This document shows positions 35,885 to 45,563 of a stretch of 64,000 bases of DNA, piece by piece. Every line of letters begins with the position of its first letter. Position 1 is the stretch's first letter. The notes beneath the pieces were generated by a model. That model was not told the origin of the DNA, searched no databases, and saw nothing but the letters and a program-made list of their open reading frames with translations. A program made the translations under genes and the position numbers. This stretch comes from Planctomycetaceae bacterium. Its GTDB lineage: Bacteria; Planctomycetota; Planctomycetia; Planctomycetales; Planctomycetaceae. The stretch lies in assembly GCA_019636285.1 (NCBI GenBank), contig JAHBXV010000007.1, positions 1-64,000 on the forward strand, in the 5' to 3' direction.

Positions 35885-37416
35885 GGGTTGCTCACCCGCA
35901 CGGTGGAATCCCGTAGCTGGCTTGCCACCGCCTCCGCAGCGCGCTGTACTCCCGTTTCCGACCAGTGTCCGTCGAGATTCAAGTACGCCCCGGCGACTCC
36001 CTCTAGCGAAGCGGTCAGGTTGAAAACAGGAATCTGTTCGTCTTCCAGAATCTTCTGAATGCGGAGTCCGGCCTGTTTCGTGGGTTCGGTTAACCGGCTC
36101 ATTTCGGCCAGCGGACGCCACATCTCCTGCATTCGCGGATCGACCGAAAAGCCATCCGGAATCAGCGCGACGCGAAACTCGACACCCTGGCTTCGGCACA
36201 GGGCCGCCGACTGCCGCAGCCAGTGCAGCACGAAATCGGTCTCGTCGATGACCTGGGGTGGTACGTCCGACACGGCCATCCAGAGTCCGTCCTCGATGAA
36301 GTACGAGCGAAATCGACCGCCATCCGGCTCGCGCAGCATCTGATAGAAGGGGGCCATTTCGGGCCGTCGCAGACGCTTCTCGGCCGCTCCCAGGTCGACG
36401 GTTCCCCAATTCATGAACCGCAGCAGCACATTCGCCGCCTGTTCGTCGGGGCTCCCGATCATCAGTTCGTGGAGTTGCCGCTCATAATCGGCAAGACCGC
36501 CCGCTGTCTGCCAGATTTCGATGACCGGCCGTCGATTGTTGGTCAACAGGTGGTTCCAGCCGCGCAGCCCGCAATCGGTCAGCCACGACTGCCGTGGCGT
36601 CACCGCCGCGATGCCGCCGTAACTGGTCAAGGTCCGGGCATCGGCGGCGAGATCGTTCCCCAGATAGACGAACATGACGCACGTACTCGCCCCCAGCGGA
36701 AGCGCGACGTTCTTGAGTCGATAGAAATACTCATCGGGTCCTGTTGCGGAGACTCCCAGGTTAATGACCTCGACATCTTCGGTCGCCGACGGGCCCTGAC
36801 CGCGTAGCAGATCTTCGACAACGATCGACAATGGCTGTCCGGACCCTTCTTCGAGAAAGGAATCGCCGATCAAGGCGATGCGGCGGCAACCCTTCGCCGG
36901 AACTCGCGTCCGCTCCCGATCGCGTTGCCCCCATGAGTTTCTCGACGAATCTGTCGATGGAGATGTTGTTTGGTTTGGATCGGGCGGATTCTTGGGAGCG
37001 TTCGGCAGCGACCGTGGATCGATCCCATGCAGATCGGCCGCTGGCCAGGGAGGAAGGGAAACGCGTGCGACTCCCTCGGAGATCACGAGCGCCACGACTC
37101 CAGTCAGGCCGCACAACCCGGCGAACAGTAGGGCGCGCCGCCAGTTGAGCCATGCGAGTGCCGCCAGACTGGCCGCCGCCCCCACCAAGGTCATCGACAC
37201 GAGCCAGATCATGCGATCAAGCTGCGCGGCATCCTCCCGGCCAGGTCCGGGTGTTTCGAGAAATGCCAGGTGCAAAGTGCCGCCAACCAGAAAGAAGCTG
37301 ACCCAGAGCAGGATTGTGAACAGGAGTCGCAACGCGGCAACCCGTAAGTCGGGGCTCCGCGAATGATCGTTGCTGTCGGCGTGCGGCCAATCGAGCGAGG
37401 GATCGGTGGAACTCAT
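35881..37416 (-). CDS. Membrane-anchored SGNH hydrolase
   Basis: 511 residues from the ATG at 37416; the frame upstream of it is not protein-like. Three to four N-terminal helices (~25-125) are followed by a periplasmic SGNH domain: RIALIGDSFLEEGSG (Ser block), VINLGVSATGPDEYFY (Gly block), VYLGND (Asn block) and LNLDGHWSETGVQ (Asp/His block). The layout resembles AlgX/AlgJ- or DltD-like enzymes that add or remove O-acetyl groups on glycans. First gene of the four-gene glycan operon. Confidence 0.8.
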   Translation of the reverse strand: MSSTDPSLDWPHADSNDHSRSPDLRVAALRLLFTILLWVSFFLVGGTLHLAFLETPGPGREDAAQLDRMIWLVSMTLVGAAASLAALAWLNWRRALLFAGLCGLTGVVALVISEGVARVSLPPWPAADLHGIDPRSLPNAPKNPPDPNQTTSPSTDSSRNSWGQRDRERTRVPAKGCRRIALIGDSFLEEGSGQPLSIVVEDLLRGQGPSATEDVEVINLGVSATGPDEYFYRLKNVALPLGASTCVMFVYLGNDLAADARTLTSYGGIAAVTPRQSWLTDCGLRGWNHLLTNNRRPVIEIWQTAGGLADYERQLHELMIGSPDEQAANVLLRFMNWGTVDLGAAEKRLRRPEMAPFYQMLREPDGGRFRSYFIEDGLWMAVSDVPPQVIDETDFVLHWLRQSAALCRSQGVEFRVALIPDGFSVDPRMQEMWRPLAEMSRLTEPTKQAGLRIQKILEDEQIPVFNLTASLEGVAGAYLNLDGHWSETGVQRAAEAVASQLRDSTVRVSNP

Positions 37417-38070
37417 CTCGCCACGGGTCTTTGAAAATCGAAATGGGTGTCGCGCCTGAACGACTGCCGGACGAACCGATGCGGCAGCTCGGTCCGGTCC
37501 TGACGAACCGGGGATCGCTGAAGGATCGCCGCGATTCAAATCGTCGCGCCGGGTGGATCGATCGACTATTGAAGCAAATCGCGAACCGCCATGCCCGCCC
37601 GAGAGGTTCAACTTCCGGGGGATTGGACGAAACCGGGGCTACCGGGAGAGAGTCTGTCATCACGCCGGCATGACTAGTGAACTTGTCCACGTAAGCAGCC
37701 GCTCGTGAATCGCGAGCGAATGCCCGTTTCCGTCGCAGATTGGCGCGAGGTTCGGGCACGCCCTTCGATATCTCGCCGGAGAGTTTGTCGAGACGCCCTG
37801 AACCGGAAGGAGGCTTGGCGATGGCGAAACTGTTTGCACAATCACGGCTTAGTGCGGAGGTATGGCGGCGGAAAGGGAGTTGGCATTCAGCGGCACGTCA
37901 GTTGCTGCCAGGAAAAAATTCTGTCGGCCAAGGAACTCATGCTGGATTGACAGACAAATCCTGTTTAATATTTGGTCACACTTCTCTCGTGGATGTATTC
38001 ACATCCAGATCATGCGTTCCGTCGGCTTCAACAACTTTTCTGCTTCCACCTTATTTCGGGGGGCCTCCTC
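37417..38070. other. Divergent intergenic region
   Basis: 654 bases between the divergent glycan operon and the DUF1559 gene. An ATG at 37821 with a strong GGAAGGAGG upstream opens a ~95-codon frame that overlaps the DUF1559 start in another frame and has no recognisable features; I do not call it a gene. AT-rich bases near 37947-37975 (TTGACA then TTTAATATT) may contain a promoter with non-standard spacing. Confidence 0.35.
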
Positions 38071-39039
<969 letters not shown>

Positions 39040-39205
39040 CATTCTGCCGATTTCGATTTTCTTGACTGCCCGCGAGTATGTGTTCGTTCGTGTCGCCGGA
39101 CTGCCCGATCTTTTGGGCCTCGCGGCTACGACTTGGCTTCTCGCGATCTGGTTTCTGGTTTGGTGTGTTCGATCTGGAAGGTGCAGTGCCTTGAGACCAT
39201 TTGCC

Positions 39206-39649
39206 ATGAGTCGATTCGCAGCTTGCGGGGTTCTGCTGGCCGTCGGAGTTACGGTGGGATGTGGTGGTGGATCGACAACCCCCGAACTCGCTCAAGTGAG
39301 CGGAACGGTGCTGATCAACGGAGCCCCGCCGTCCGGCCCTTTACGCGTCGTCTATGAGCCGCAGTCGAGCGGATCGAACAAGACGGGGGGAACGTCCTCC
39401 GAGGGAATGACTGATCCCAGCGGAAAGTTCGAATTGAGATATCGTGGCGAGACGCCTGGTGCAGTACCCGGTTCGCACGTGGTGAGAATTTATCCGAATG
39501 CAGGCGGCGGTCCCGCCGGCGGCGAAATGGCAGTGCCGCAAGACTTGATGATTCCAGCTTCCTACAACGACCTAAGCACCCTCACGCGGACCGTGGAAAA
39601 AGGGAAAAAGAACGAGCACACGATCGAGATTGAGTTGAAGAAGAAATAG
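39206..39649 (+). CDS. Small secreted lipoprotein paired with DUF1559
   Basis: 147 residues from the ATG at 39206, which begins a lipoprotein signal (RFAACGVLLAVGVTVGCGGG, lipobox VGCG). The mature part starts LAQVSGTVLINGAPPSGPLRVVYEP and has a DPSGKFELRYRGETPGAVPGSH stretch split by turns, like a carboxypeptidase-regulatory or transthyretin-type beta-sandwich. It ends in EIELKKK. Probably anchored to a membrane and associated with the DUF1559 protein. Confidence 0.8.
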   Translation: MSRFAACGVLLAVGVTVGCGGGSTTPELAQVSGTVLINGAPPSGPLRVVYEPQSSGSNKTGGTSSEGMTDPSGKFELRYRGETPGAVPGSHVVRIYPNAGGGPAGGEMAVPQDLMIPASYNDLSTLTRTVEKGKKNEHTIEIELKKK

Positions 39650-39698
39650 AGTTTTGCACGGACTTCTCGATCACGGTGTGCGACGTCCAAGTTCGAGA

Positions 39699-39750
39699 GA
39701 CGAGAGGCGAAGAAGCCTGAATCAGGCGACTTCACCTCTCGTCTTCTTCG
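39699..39750 (+). terminator. Long hairpin terminator after the lipoprotein gene
   Basis: GACGAGAGG (39699-39707) pairs with CCTCTCGTC (39735-39743). Inner pairs GAAG/CTTC and GCCTGA/TCAGGC extend the stem, and the pyrimidine-rich TTCTTCGTTCTTCC follows. The remaining bases to 40066 hold no supported gene. Confidence 0.6.
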
Positions 39751-40066
39751 TTCTTCCACTACCTTTGTGGCGACTGTTCTCCACCCACTCTCCGGGCATC
39801 ATTGTCACTTCGCACTTCTGGCCGCGGCACTCGAAAGCTTTGCTCCATCGACGAAGCATGGTCGCGAAATGCAAATGCCGTGGCATGACGCTTGCCTCCG
39901 CGCACTGTCGGTTGGGGACGTTTAACGATTTCGCCGACTCGAATTGCCTCCCGGGTCACATGCCGCCGGTCGAGGTCGCGCCGCATCTGATGCTGACCGA
40001 TCACTGGGTGCGCGTTCAACGTTCGGCCGAGACAAGCGAATGAGTGGCCGTTCGTCAGCACTTCGA

Positions 40067-41917
40067 TCATGGGCCGATCGTTTGTCGATACCGGTAGAGG
40101 ATCGACAAACGATCGCGATCGGCCGGTGAGGGTGGACGTCCCCGTTGTTCTTCGAGTGCGAGCTTGCGTTCCAGGTAACGAGGGCGGTCAGGCGCCAACT
40201 GGACTGCCATACACGCGGCTGCGACAGCCTTCTCACTGTCTCCCACGTGTTGGTAGCAGTCGCAGAGCATGATCCAGACATCGGCCATGGGGCGAGCACG
40301 GACCGCCTGTTCCAGGTGCTCGATCGCCGCTCGCGGCTGATTCTGCTGATAGAGGGTCGCCCCTTTCGTGAAAGCCGCCGTGGCGAGCGCGTCGAGACTC
40401 GATCTTGGATTGCCGATGACAGAGTCCGCGAAGCGGATGGTTTGCGCGGGATTGTTACCCCATGACAGTCGCGCGAGCCCGGCGGCGACTTCGGGGTCGT
40501 CGCGCCAGGCCTTTGAAGCCAGCAGCAGTTCCTCGGCCTTCTGGCGATGAAGCCCGGCCTGGGGACCGCCTTCGGCCGTGTCGGAAAACTGCAAGTGAGC
40601 CAGGCCGAGATTGCGATCCGATTCGATCGGGGACATTCCGTCCGGCTGATCGACCGGGATCAGTTGAGCCGATGACAACGGCTCGGGAGCGGCAGCGGAC
40701 TGTGTATGAACCGCGATGCGGTGATGGGTGAAGGCGAAGTGGGGGATGTCGGTCTTGCCGGACGGCATGTGGCAGCGCACGCAGTCATCGAAACCGGTGG
40801 AGTCGAGCCGCGTTTGCCGCGGGCTTTGGCAGGAATCCGGCGTATGGCAGGCCAGGCACTTTTCCTGGTAGTAATCGCGATTCTCTTGCATGGGGCGGGA
40901 TACATGCGGGTCGTGGCAGGTAATGCATGTCATCGTCCCGCTGTCGATGTAGCAGCGGCTCAATTTCATCTGTTCGCCATGCCCGGTGACCGTCATCCCC
41001 GCGTTGTCGGTGGCCCGCGAATAGTGAATGACATAGTCGGACAGCGAGTCACCCGGACGAAAGGCCTCCAGCGTTCGTCCCGGTCTTTCGACGGTGGCGG
41101 CACCGTGAAGATGGCATTGCAGGCAGATGTCTTCCGAAATCGTTCGTTCCAGACGCCCAGGATGGGCGATCGTCGGGTCCCCCTCGCGATCGGCAAACGG
41201 AGTCAGCTTGTCAACGGGTTTGCCCGCGTGCTTTGCCTGGTGCAGGCCGCCCGGGCCGTGGCAGCGTTCGCAGTCGATCGCTTCCGTCGGGAAAGCCAGT
41301 TTCTGCGGGCTGCTGTCGAGCGATTCGACGCGACCGGCGTGACACTGCATGCAACGGTTGTCGATGGGGCGCTGAAAGCCGACGTTATTGGCTTCGTAAC
41401 CCGGCGAAAGCCCCCACGCTGACTTGCCCGTGTACCAGGTGACGGGCGATTCAAACAGGTAGCCATCCTGTTCGATCAGGTAGCTGCGGGAAAAATGCCC
41501 CGAGCCGACGACGTATGCCATCGCATGATCGGCGAGGATCAGCGGCTCGCCGGACGGCGTTTGGATGGACTCTTCATGGCGCAATTCATTGTCGCCGCGA
41601 TAGATGCGATACCACCGCTGGCTGGCCTCATGGTGAAACTCTCCGTCCGGCGGCTCTTCATCGATCGAGACTTTGGCGAGGGCGTGCCGATGGGCCGTCT
41701 TGTGGTAAGTTGCGTGTTGGTCCTGATGGCATTTGGCGCACGCATCGGAGCCGATGTAGGCAACGTCGGGAGCCATGTTGGCAAACCGCGGCGGCGTTTC
41801 GGCCATCGCGGGATTTTGAACGGGGGGACGCGGCCAGTACAACCAGCCAGCGAGCAGCAATGCGGCGCACGCCAACGAGACGACGATTTGTCCAGCAAAA
41901 CGACGGGGTAAGACCAT
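40067..41917 (-). CDS. Seven-heme cytochrome c with TPR C-terminus
   Basis: 616 residues. An N-terminal membrane anchor or signal (IVVSLACAALLLAGWLYW) precedes seven CxxCH heme-binding motifs: CAKCH, CMQCH, CERCH, CLQCH, CITCH, CLACH and CVRCH, resembling cytochrome c554-type proteins. Residues ~430-610 form TPR-like repeats (for example AFTKGATLYQQNQPRAAIEH). It probably carries electrons in the periplasm while binding partners. Last gene of the six-gene operon, three bases after the sulfotransferase. A redox enzyme active site cannot be assigned. Confidence 0.85.
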   Translation of the reverse strand: MVLPRRFAGQIVVSLACAALLLAGWLYWPRPPVQNPAMAETPPRFANMAPDVAYIGSDACAKCHQDQHATYHKTAHRHALAKVSIDEEPPDGEFHHEASQRWYRIYRGDNELRHEESIQTPSGEPLILADHAMAYVVGSGHFSRSYLIEQDGYLFESPVTWYTGKSAWGLSPGYEANNVGFQRPIDNRCMQCHAGRVESLDSSPQKLAFPTEAIDCERCHGPGGLHQAKHAGKPVDKLTPFADREGDPTIAHPGRLERTISEDICLQCHLHGAATVERPGRTLEAFRPGDSLSDYVIHYSRATDNAGMTVTGHGEQMKLSRCYIDSGTMTCITCHDPHVSRPMQENRDYYQEKCLACHTPDSCQSPRQTRLDSTGFDDCVRCHMPSGKTDIPHFAFTHHRIAVHTQSAAAPEPLSSAQLIPVDQPDGMSPIESDRNLGLAHLQFSDTAEGGPQAGLHRQKAEELLLASKAWRDDPEVAAGLARLSWGNNPAQTIRFADSVIGNPRSSLDALATAAFTKGATLYQQNQPRAAIEHLEQAVRARPMADVWIMLCDCYQHVGDSEKAVAAACMAVQLAPDRPRYLERKLALEEQRGRPPSPADRDRLSILYRYRQTIGP

Positions 41918-41920
41918 CGG

Positions 41921-42490
41921 CTATTGCTCCGGTTCGCTGCGTTGCCGATAGAGTTCCGGTCGGATCACGTCCCGCATCGCTTGCCGGCCCAGCGGGACGC
42001 CGAGGAAGTCGCAGACCGAGTCGACGCCGCTCGCGGGATCGGCGACGAGTCGTGCGTAGTCGCAATCGAGCACCGTGAAGCGATCCTGCTTCCGGATCCA
42101 TTGGCGAATTTCCGTCAGGTGCCGCGAGAAGTGATCGGCCATGGCCGAGTCATTCAGCCCGTCATCGATCCCTCTGCGGATCAGCATGGTCTTTTGTGAT
42201 CGCAACGTCTCGCGGAGATCACGGGCCATGAAGATCAGTCGATAGTCCTGGCTGGCTGGCAAATAGCGGAGCAGCGGGGAAACAACCTTGACGGCTTTTC
42301 CCTCGGCTAGCGCGAGCCATGACTGATCGCGGTCGATACGCCGGATCGGTTCGAATTCGAAGTAACCCGCCGGGTTCGAGTCATCGGCGGGACGCTGGTC
42401 GTCGCACAGCACGGGGAATCCCCCGGCGTGGAGCATCTGCATCATCAGGGATGTCCCGGAACGGGGCAGGCCCGTGACGACGACAATCAT
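41921..42490 (-). CDS. Sulfotransferase family protein
   Basis: 189 residues, shorter than typical (~250-300). The N-terminal P-loop-like PAPS site is VTGLPRSGTSLMMQML (5'-phosphosulfate loop), and the 3'-phosphate-binding region is ARDLRETLRSQKTML. The end (CDYARLVADPASGVDSVCDFLG) is the usual C-terminal helix of bacterial sulfotransferases. It would transfer sulfate from PAPS to a hydroxyl on a glycan or lipid. The middle, which fixes the acceptor, is compressed. It is followed three bases later by the cytochrome gene. Confidence 0.85.
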   Translation of the reverse strand: MIVVVTGLPRSGTSLMMQMLHAGGFPVLCDDQRPADDSNPAGYFEFEPIRRIDRDQSWLALAEGKAVKVVSPLLRYLPASQDYRLIFMARDLRETLRSQKTMLIRRGIDDGLNDSAMADHFSRHLTEIRQWIRKQDRFTVLDCDYARLVADPASGVDSVCDFLGVPLGRQAMRDVIRPELYRQRSEPEQ

Positions 42491-42510
42491 CTAAAGACCT
42501 CAAACTTGAT

Positions 42511-43344
42511 TCAGAACAGCGAAACACCCAGCGGGCGCGCCAGCAACAGGGCGAACGCAAAAATGATGACCAGTACCGCTTCCAGCCAGGAAGCATCGTA
42601 CGGACCAAACTCCAGAATACGTTCCGGATACTGCACATGAATTCGCGTGATGGGGCTGGGAGCATCCAGGGGCGGCGCGCCGGGATGCCAGAATTCGCGC
42701 GACAACCCGGCCCGGACACGCATGGGCGTGACGCGGCACAATGTCGCGCCGACGGCAATGTCTGCTCGTTCAACTGTCGAACCGACTCCGACATCCAGGC
42801 GCCCGTATCCTTCCTCCACAGCAGCGATCCGAAAGGCGACCGCGTTGCGAGAGGCAATCCGGACGATCGGGGAATCGAGTCGCAAGCCGGGCGACAATTC
42901 AATCGCCACGTCGGTGGTGTCGACGGGATAATCGCGGGCCAGGGTAACGTCCACTGCCGTTCGTTCCCCCACGGCGAGCGGACGCCGTTCAAACCAGCCT
43001 TCAAATTGCACCAGCAGCGGAACGACGATGATCGTGGCCGCCAGAATCGGCAGCGCCAAGCAGGCGAGATAGCGGACGTTCGCCGCGAGGAGCCGCACGA
43101 AAGAGACCGCGTTCGCTTTCAGGCTGTGTCGATAGAGAACGAGTTCCAGCGCCCGGGCGAGAAAGATATTCCGACATTTTTCCAGCTCGTTCGACTTCGT
43201 CAACCAGCGGAACAGCCCCAGCATCAAGAGGGCGACAATCGCACCACCGACGATGAGCGCGGGCCATGGCGAAACGCCGCGGAAGAGCGCGAAAACGCCA
43301 TCCACCGCAGCGGTCAGGCCATCGCGTAGGGCTCTCGCGATCAT
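42511..43344 (-). CDS. Membrane protein of unknown function in the sulfotransferase operon
   Basis: 277 residues. Helices at ~30-48, ~83-110 and ~252-272 enclose a ~140-residue periplasmic, beta-rich part (VDVTLARDYPVDTTDVAIEL, then GYGRLDVGVGSTVERADI). I do not recognise the family. The start overlaps the stop of the small RHH gene by four bases, and the sulfotransferase follows 20 bases later, so it is expressed with them. The domain layout fits a periplasmic binding or scaffold protein. Confidence 0.7.
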   Translation of the reverse strand: MIARALRDGLTAAVDGVFALFRGVSPWPALIVGGAIVALLMLGLFRWLTKSNELEKCRNIFLARALELVLYRHSLKANAVSFVRLLAANVRYLACLALPILAATIIVVPLLVQFEGWFERRPLAVGERTAVDVTLARDYPVDTTDVAIELSPGLRLDSPIVRIASRNAVAFRIAAVEEGYGRLDVGVGSTVERADIAVGATLCRVTPMRVRAGLSREFWHPGAPPLDAPSPITRIHVQYPERILEFGPYDASWLEAVLVIIFAFALLLARPLGVSLF

Positions 43345-43532
43345 TCGATGTACCCCAGCCCCTTCAGGCGTTGGCGGACATCCTGCTCGGATTGCGATTG
43401 CCGCGCATCGGCGACGGCTTTTTCCAGCAGATGCGTGACGAACTCCTCGACCGAGGAATATCCCGCCTGGCGCGCGACCTCCTCGACCTGTCGATGCAGC
43501 TCCCGATCGATCCGGATCCTGGGTTCAAACAT
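43341..43532 (-). CDS. Small ribbon-helix-helix-like protein with LGYIE tail
   Basis: 63 residues. The core MFEPRIRIDRELHRQVEEVA followed by GYSSVEEFVTHLLEKAV looks like a ribbon-helix-helix strand and two helices. The tail ends RLKGLGYIE. A similar LRSLGYIGG sequence occurs in the sulfatase-like protein encoded on the other side of the operon, right after its catalytic domain. This makes a role at the alkaline-phosphatase-superfamily proteins as likely as a DNA-binding role. It overlaps the membrane protein gene by four bases and follows the phosphatase gene by 30 bases. Confidence 0.75.
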   Translation of the reverse strand: MFEPRIRIDRELHRQVEEVARQAGYSSVEEFVTHLLEKAVADARQSQSEQDVRQRLKGLGYIE

Positions 43533-43562
43533 GGCTGAGTCCTGAGGGACGATGGGGTTCGA

Positions 43563-45563
43563 TCATGCAAACTCCAAAGGTTGGCCGGTCATTTCCACGG
43601 GAATCGCTGCGCCCATCGCCGCCAGAATCGTGGGAGCCAGATCTTCCAGTCGCGGCGAAGCGACGTCGAGTGCCCGGCTGCTGAGCAGAACGCCCGGGAC
43701 CAGGCTGGGATCGATGCAGTGGTCTCCGCTCCACGGATCGAGATTGTCGAGAATCTGCTGTCGGGGAAACCCGCCAAGAATCGTGTCCCACGACGCCCGA
43801 TAGCCCCGCTGGTAGCCGACAATCAGATCCGGCGCGTTCACGGCCTGCGGTCCCTGGTAGATGTCTTCCGACCGGAAAACATTGGCGATTACCGCTTCTC
43901 CAGTTTCGGGATCGCGAATCGCTTCGAGACGCTCCTTCAATTTGGCAGTCAGTTCGGGAACCCGCTCCGGGTCGACACATCCGGGATTTTCGCGTCCCTT
44001 GCGATTGAGGTACAGCCCATTGAGGCCGACGCCATAGGCGAGCGTGCGCGACCAGTCGACGCCCTGGAAGGGAATCTCGCCGGTCCGGATCGGAGGGCCA
44101 TCCGTCTGGAGATAGCCCTCGTCGAGCAGCCACGAGTTGAGATTGAACTGCCGCCGGAACGGGGCAAAACCATGATCGGAGAGAACGATCAGCCAGTCGC
44201 CGTCGTTGAGCCGCTCGAGCGCGAGACCAATCGCTTCATCGACCTTGTGGTACAGGTCTCCCAGGTGGCCGCCGAAACCACGGGCCAGGTCGGGTGTATA
44301 CAACGGATGTTTCTCATCCAGACTTCGCCAGAACATGTGCGAAGCCAGGTCGAGCGTGGAAAAGTAATAAAACAGAAAACCCCGGTCGAAGCGGGCGAGT
44401 TCGTGCTGGAAGAACTTCAGGCGTTCTTCGTGAACGAACAGGGCCTGCTGGCAATATTCCTCGTTCGACAGCACGCCGGCAGACAGCGCGCGTGTGTCCT
44501 CGATAATTCCCTGCGTGTAGAAGTAGCCCAGTTCGCGGACCAGCGATCGCGAATAGTCGGGCGGCATCGAGATAGGGACCGCAGGATCGCGCGGATCGAT
44601 ATTCACCGGGGAGACATACAGCCCGAAGGCGCCGTGGGTCTTCTTGAGATACAGCCGAACAATCCCGGCCGCGTCGACCGCCATGGGGAGCAGCGGAAAT
44701 CGCACGTTGATCCAGTCGCTCCATTCCCCCTCGGCAAGGACGACTGTCGTGCTGTCAATCGTGATCACCGCGGCCCCGCGCGCCATGTCGCGTTCGATGA
44801 CAATGGGAACGGTCGCTGGCTCCGGTTGTACGGAGAATTCATTGACCGGGCCCTTCAATTGGCACGTCGCGCGATCGTTCTCGAACTCAATTCGCTCGAT
44901 CCGACCGCCGCCTGCGTCGCGCGTGCGCTGGGATGGGTCGTCGGTGAAATACGAGAAGGTTCCGTAGCCGCCCGCGAGATCGGGTGTGCCCATTCCGGAC
45001 AGCGTAACAGCCTCCGATTTGTCCGGAGGAAACGTCGCCGGCATCCGCAGGATCGTGCAGTCGATGCCGATGGCTTCCAGCGAGTCCCAGAACGTCGGTC
45101 CCTGACGCAGGTTCCTGACAGGGGGAGAGGAAACGGGAAGCACGTATTTGCCGATGGTGAGCTTCGTGGCTCGTCCTGGTTCCTGGCGAGCCGTCGAGTG
45201 ATACGGCTGCATCGATTCGGGATCGCGGGCGACGAAATCGAAGATCCCATGCACCCCGGGATTGCACCCGGAGATAAAGTTCGACCACGCGACAGGACTT
45301 TGCGGCGGATTGCTGGTCGCGAGCGTGTAGAACGACCCGCGCGCGATGAGCCGCTGGCAGTTGGGCATCCGGCCCGCATCCAGAAACTGCCGCAGGAGGT
45401 TCGGGTCCATCCCGTCAATACCCAGCACGAGGACTCGACCAGGCTGGTCTGTCGACGGGGCTCGTGTCTTGAAACAGCCTGCCAGCCCCGTCATGCCGGC
45501 CGCCACGGCAGAACCGACGAGCCAGTCTCGCCGCGACAGACGATGCTGTTGGTCATGACTCAT
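43563..45563 (-). CDS. Alkaline-phosphatase-superfamily enzyme, Tat-type lipoprotein signal
   Basis: 666 residues from the ATG at 45563 (overlaps the upstream gene by ATGA). The N-terminus has a twin-arginine pattern (HRLSRRDWLVGSA) and a lipobox-like LAGC. Superfamily metal sites are visible: LGIDGMDPNLL (Asp), LDLASHMFW, LSDHGFAPF and WSGDHCIDP. The position of the nucleophile reads QSPVAWSNF, so Ser is the likely nucleophile and it is not a formylglycine sulfatase. It is a type I phosphodiesterase/nucleotide-pyrophosphatase relative; the substrate is unknown. A close paralogue is directly upstream. Confidence 0.85.
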   Translation of the reverse strand: MSHDQQHRLSRRDWLVGSAVAAGMTGLAGCFKTRAPSTDQPGRVLVLGIDGMDPNLLRQFLDAGRMPNCQRLIARGSFYTLATSNPPQSPVAWSNFISGCNPGVHGIFDFVARDPESMQPYHSTARQEPGRATKLTIGKYVLPVSSPPVRNLRQGPTFWDSLEAIGIDCTILRMPATFPPDKSEAVTLSGMGTPDLAGGYGTFSYFTDDPSQRTRDAGGGRIERIEFENDRATCQLKGPVNEFSVQPEPATVPIVIERDMARGAAVITIDSTTVVLAEGEWSDWINVRFPLLPMAVDAAGIVRLYLKKTHGAFGLYVSPVNIDPRDPAVPISMPPDYSRSLVRELGYFYTQGIIEDTRALSAGVLSNEEYCQQALFVHEERLKFFQHELARFDRGFLFYYFSTLDLASHMFWRSLDEKHPLYTPDLARGFGGHLGDLYHKVDEAIGLALERLNDGDWLIVLSDHGFAPFRRQFNLNSWLLDEGYLQTDGPPIRTGEIPFQGVDWSRTLAYGVGLNGLYLNRKGRENPGCVDPERVPELTAKLKERLEAIRDPETGEAVIANVFRSEDIYQGPQAVNAPDLIVGYQRGYRASWDTILGGFPRQQILDNLDPWSGDHCIDPSLVPGVLLSSRALDVASPRLEDLAPTILAAMGAAIPVEMTGQPLEFA

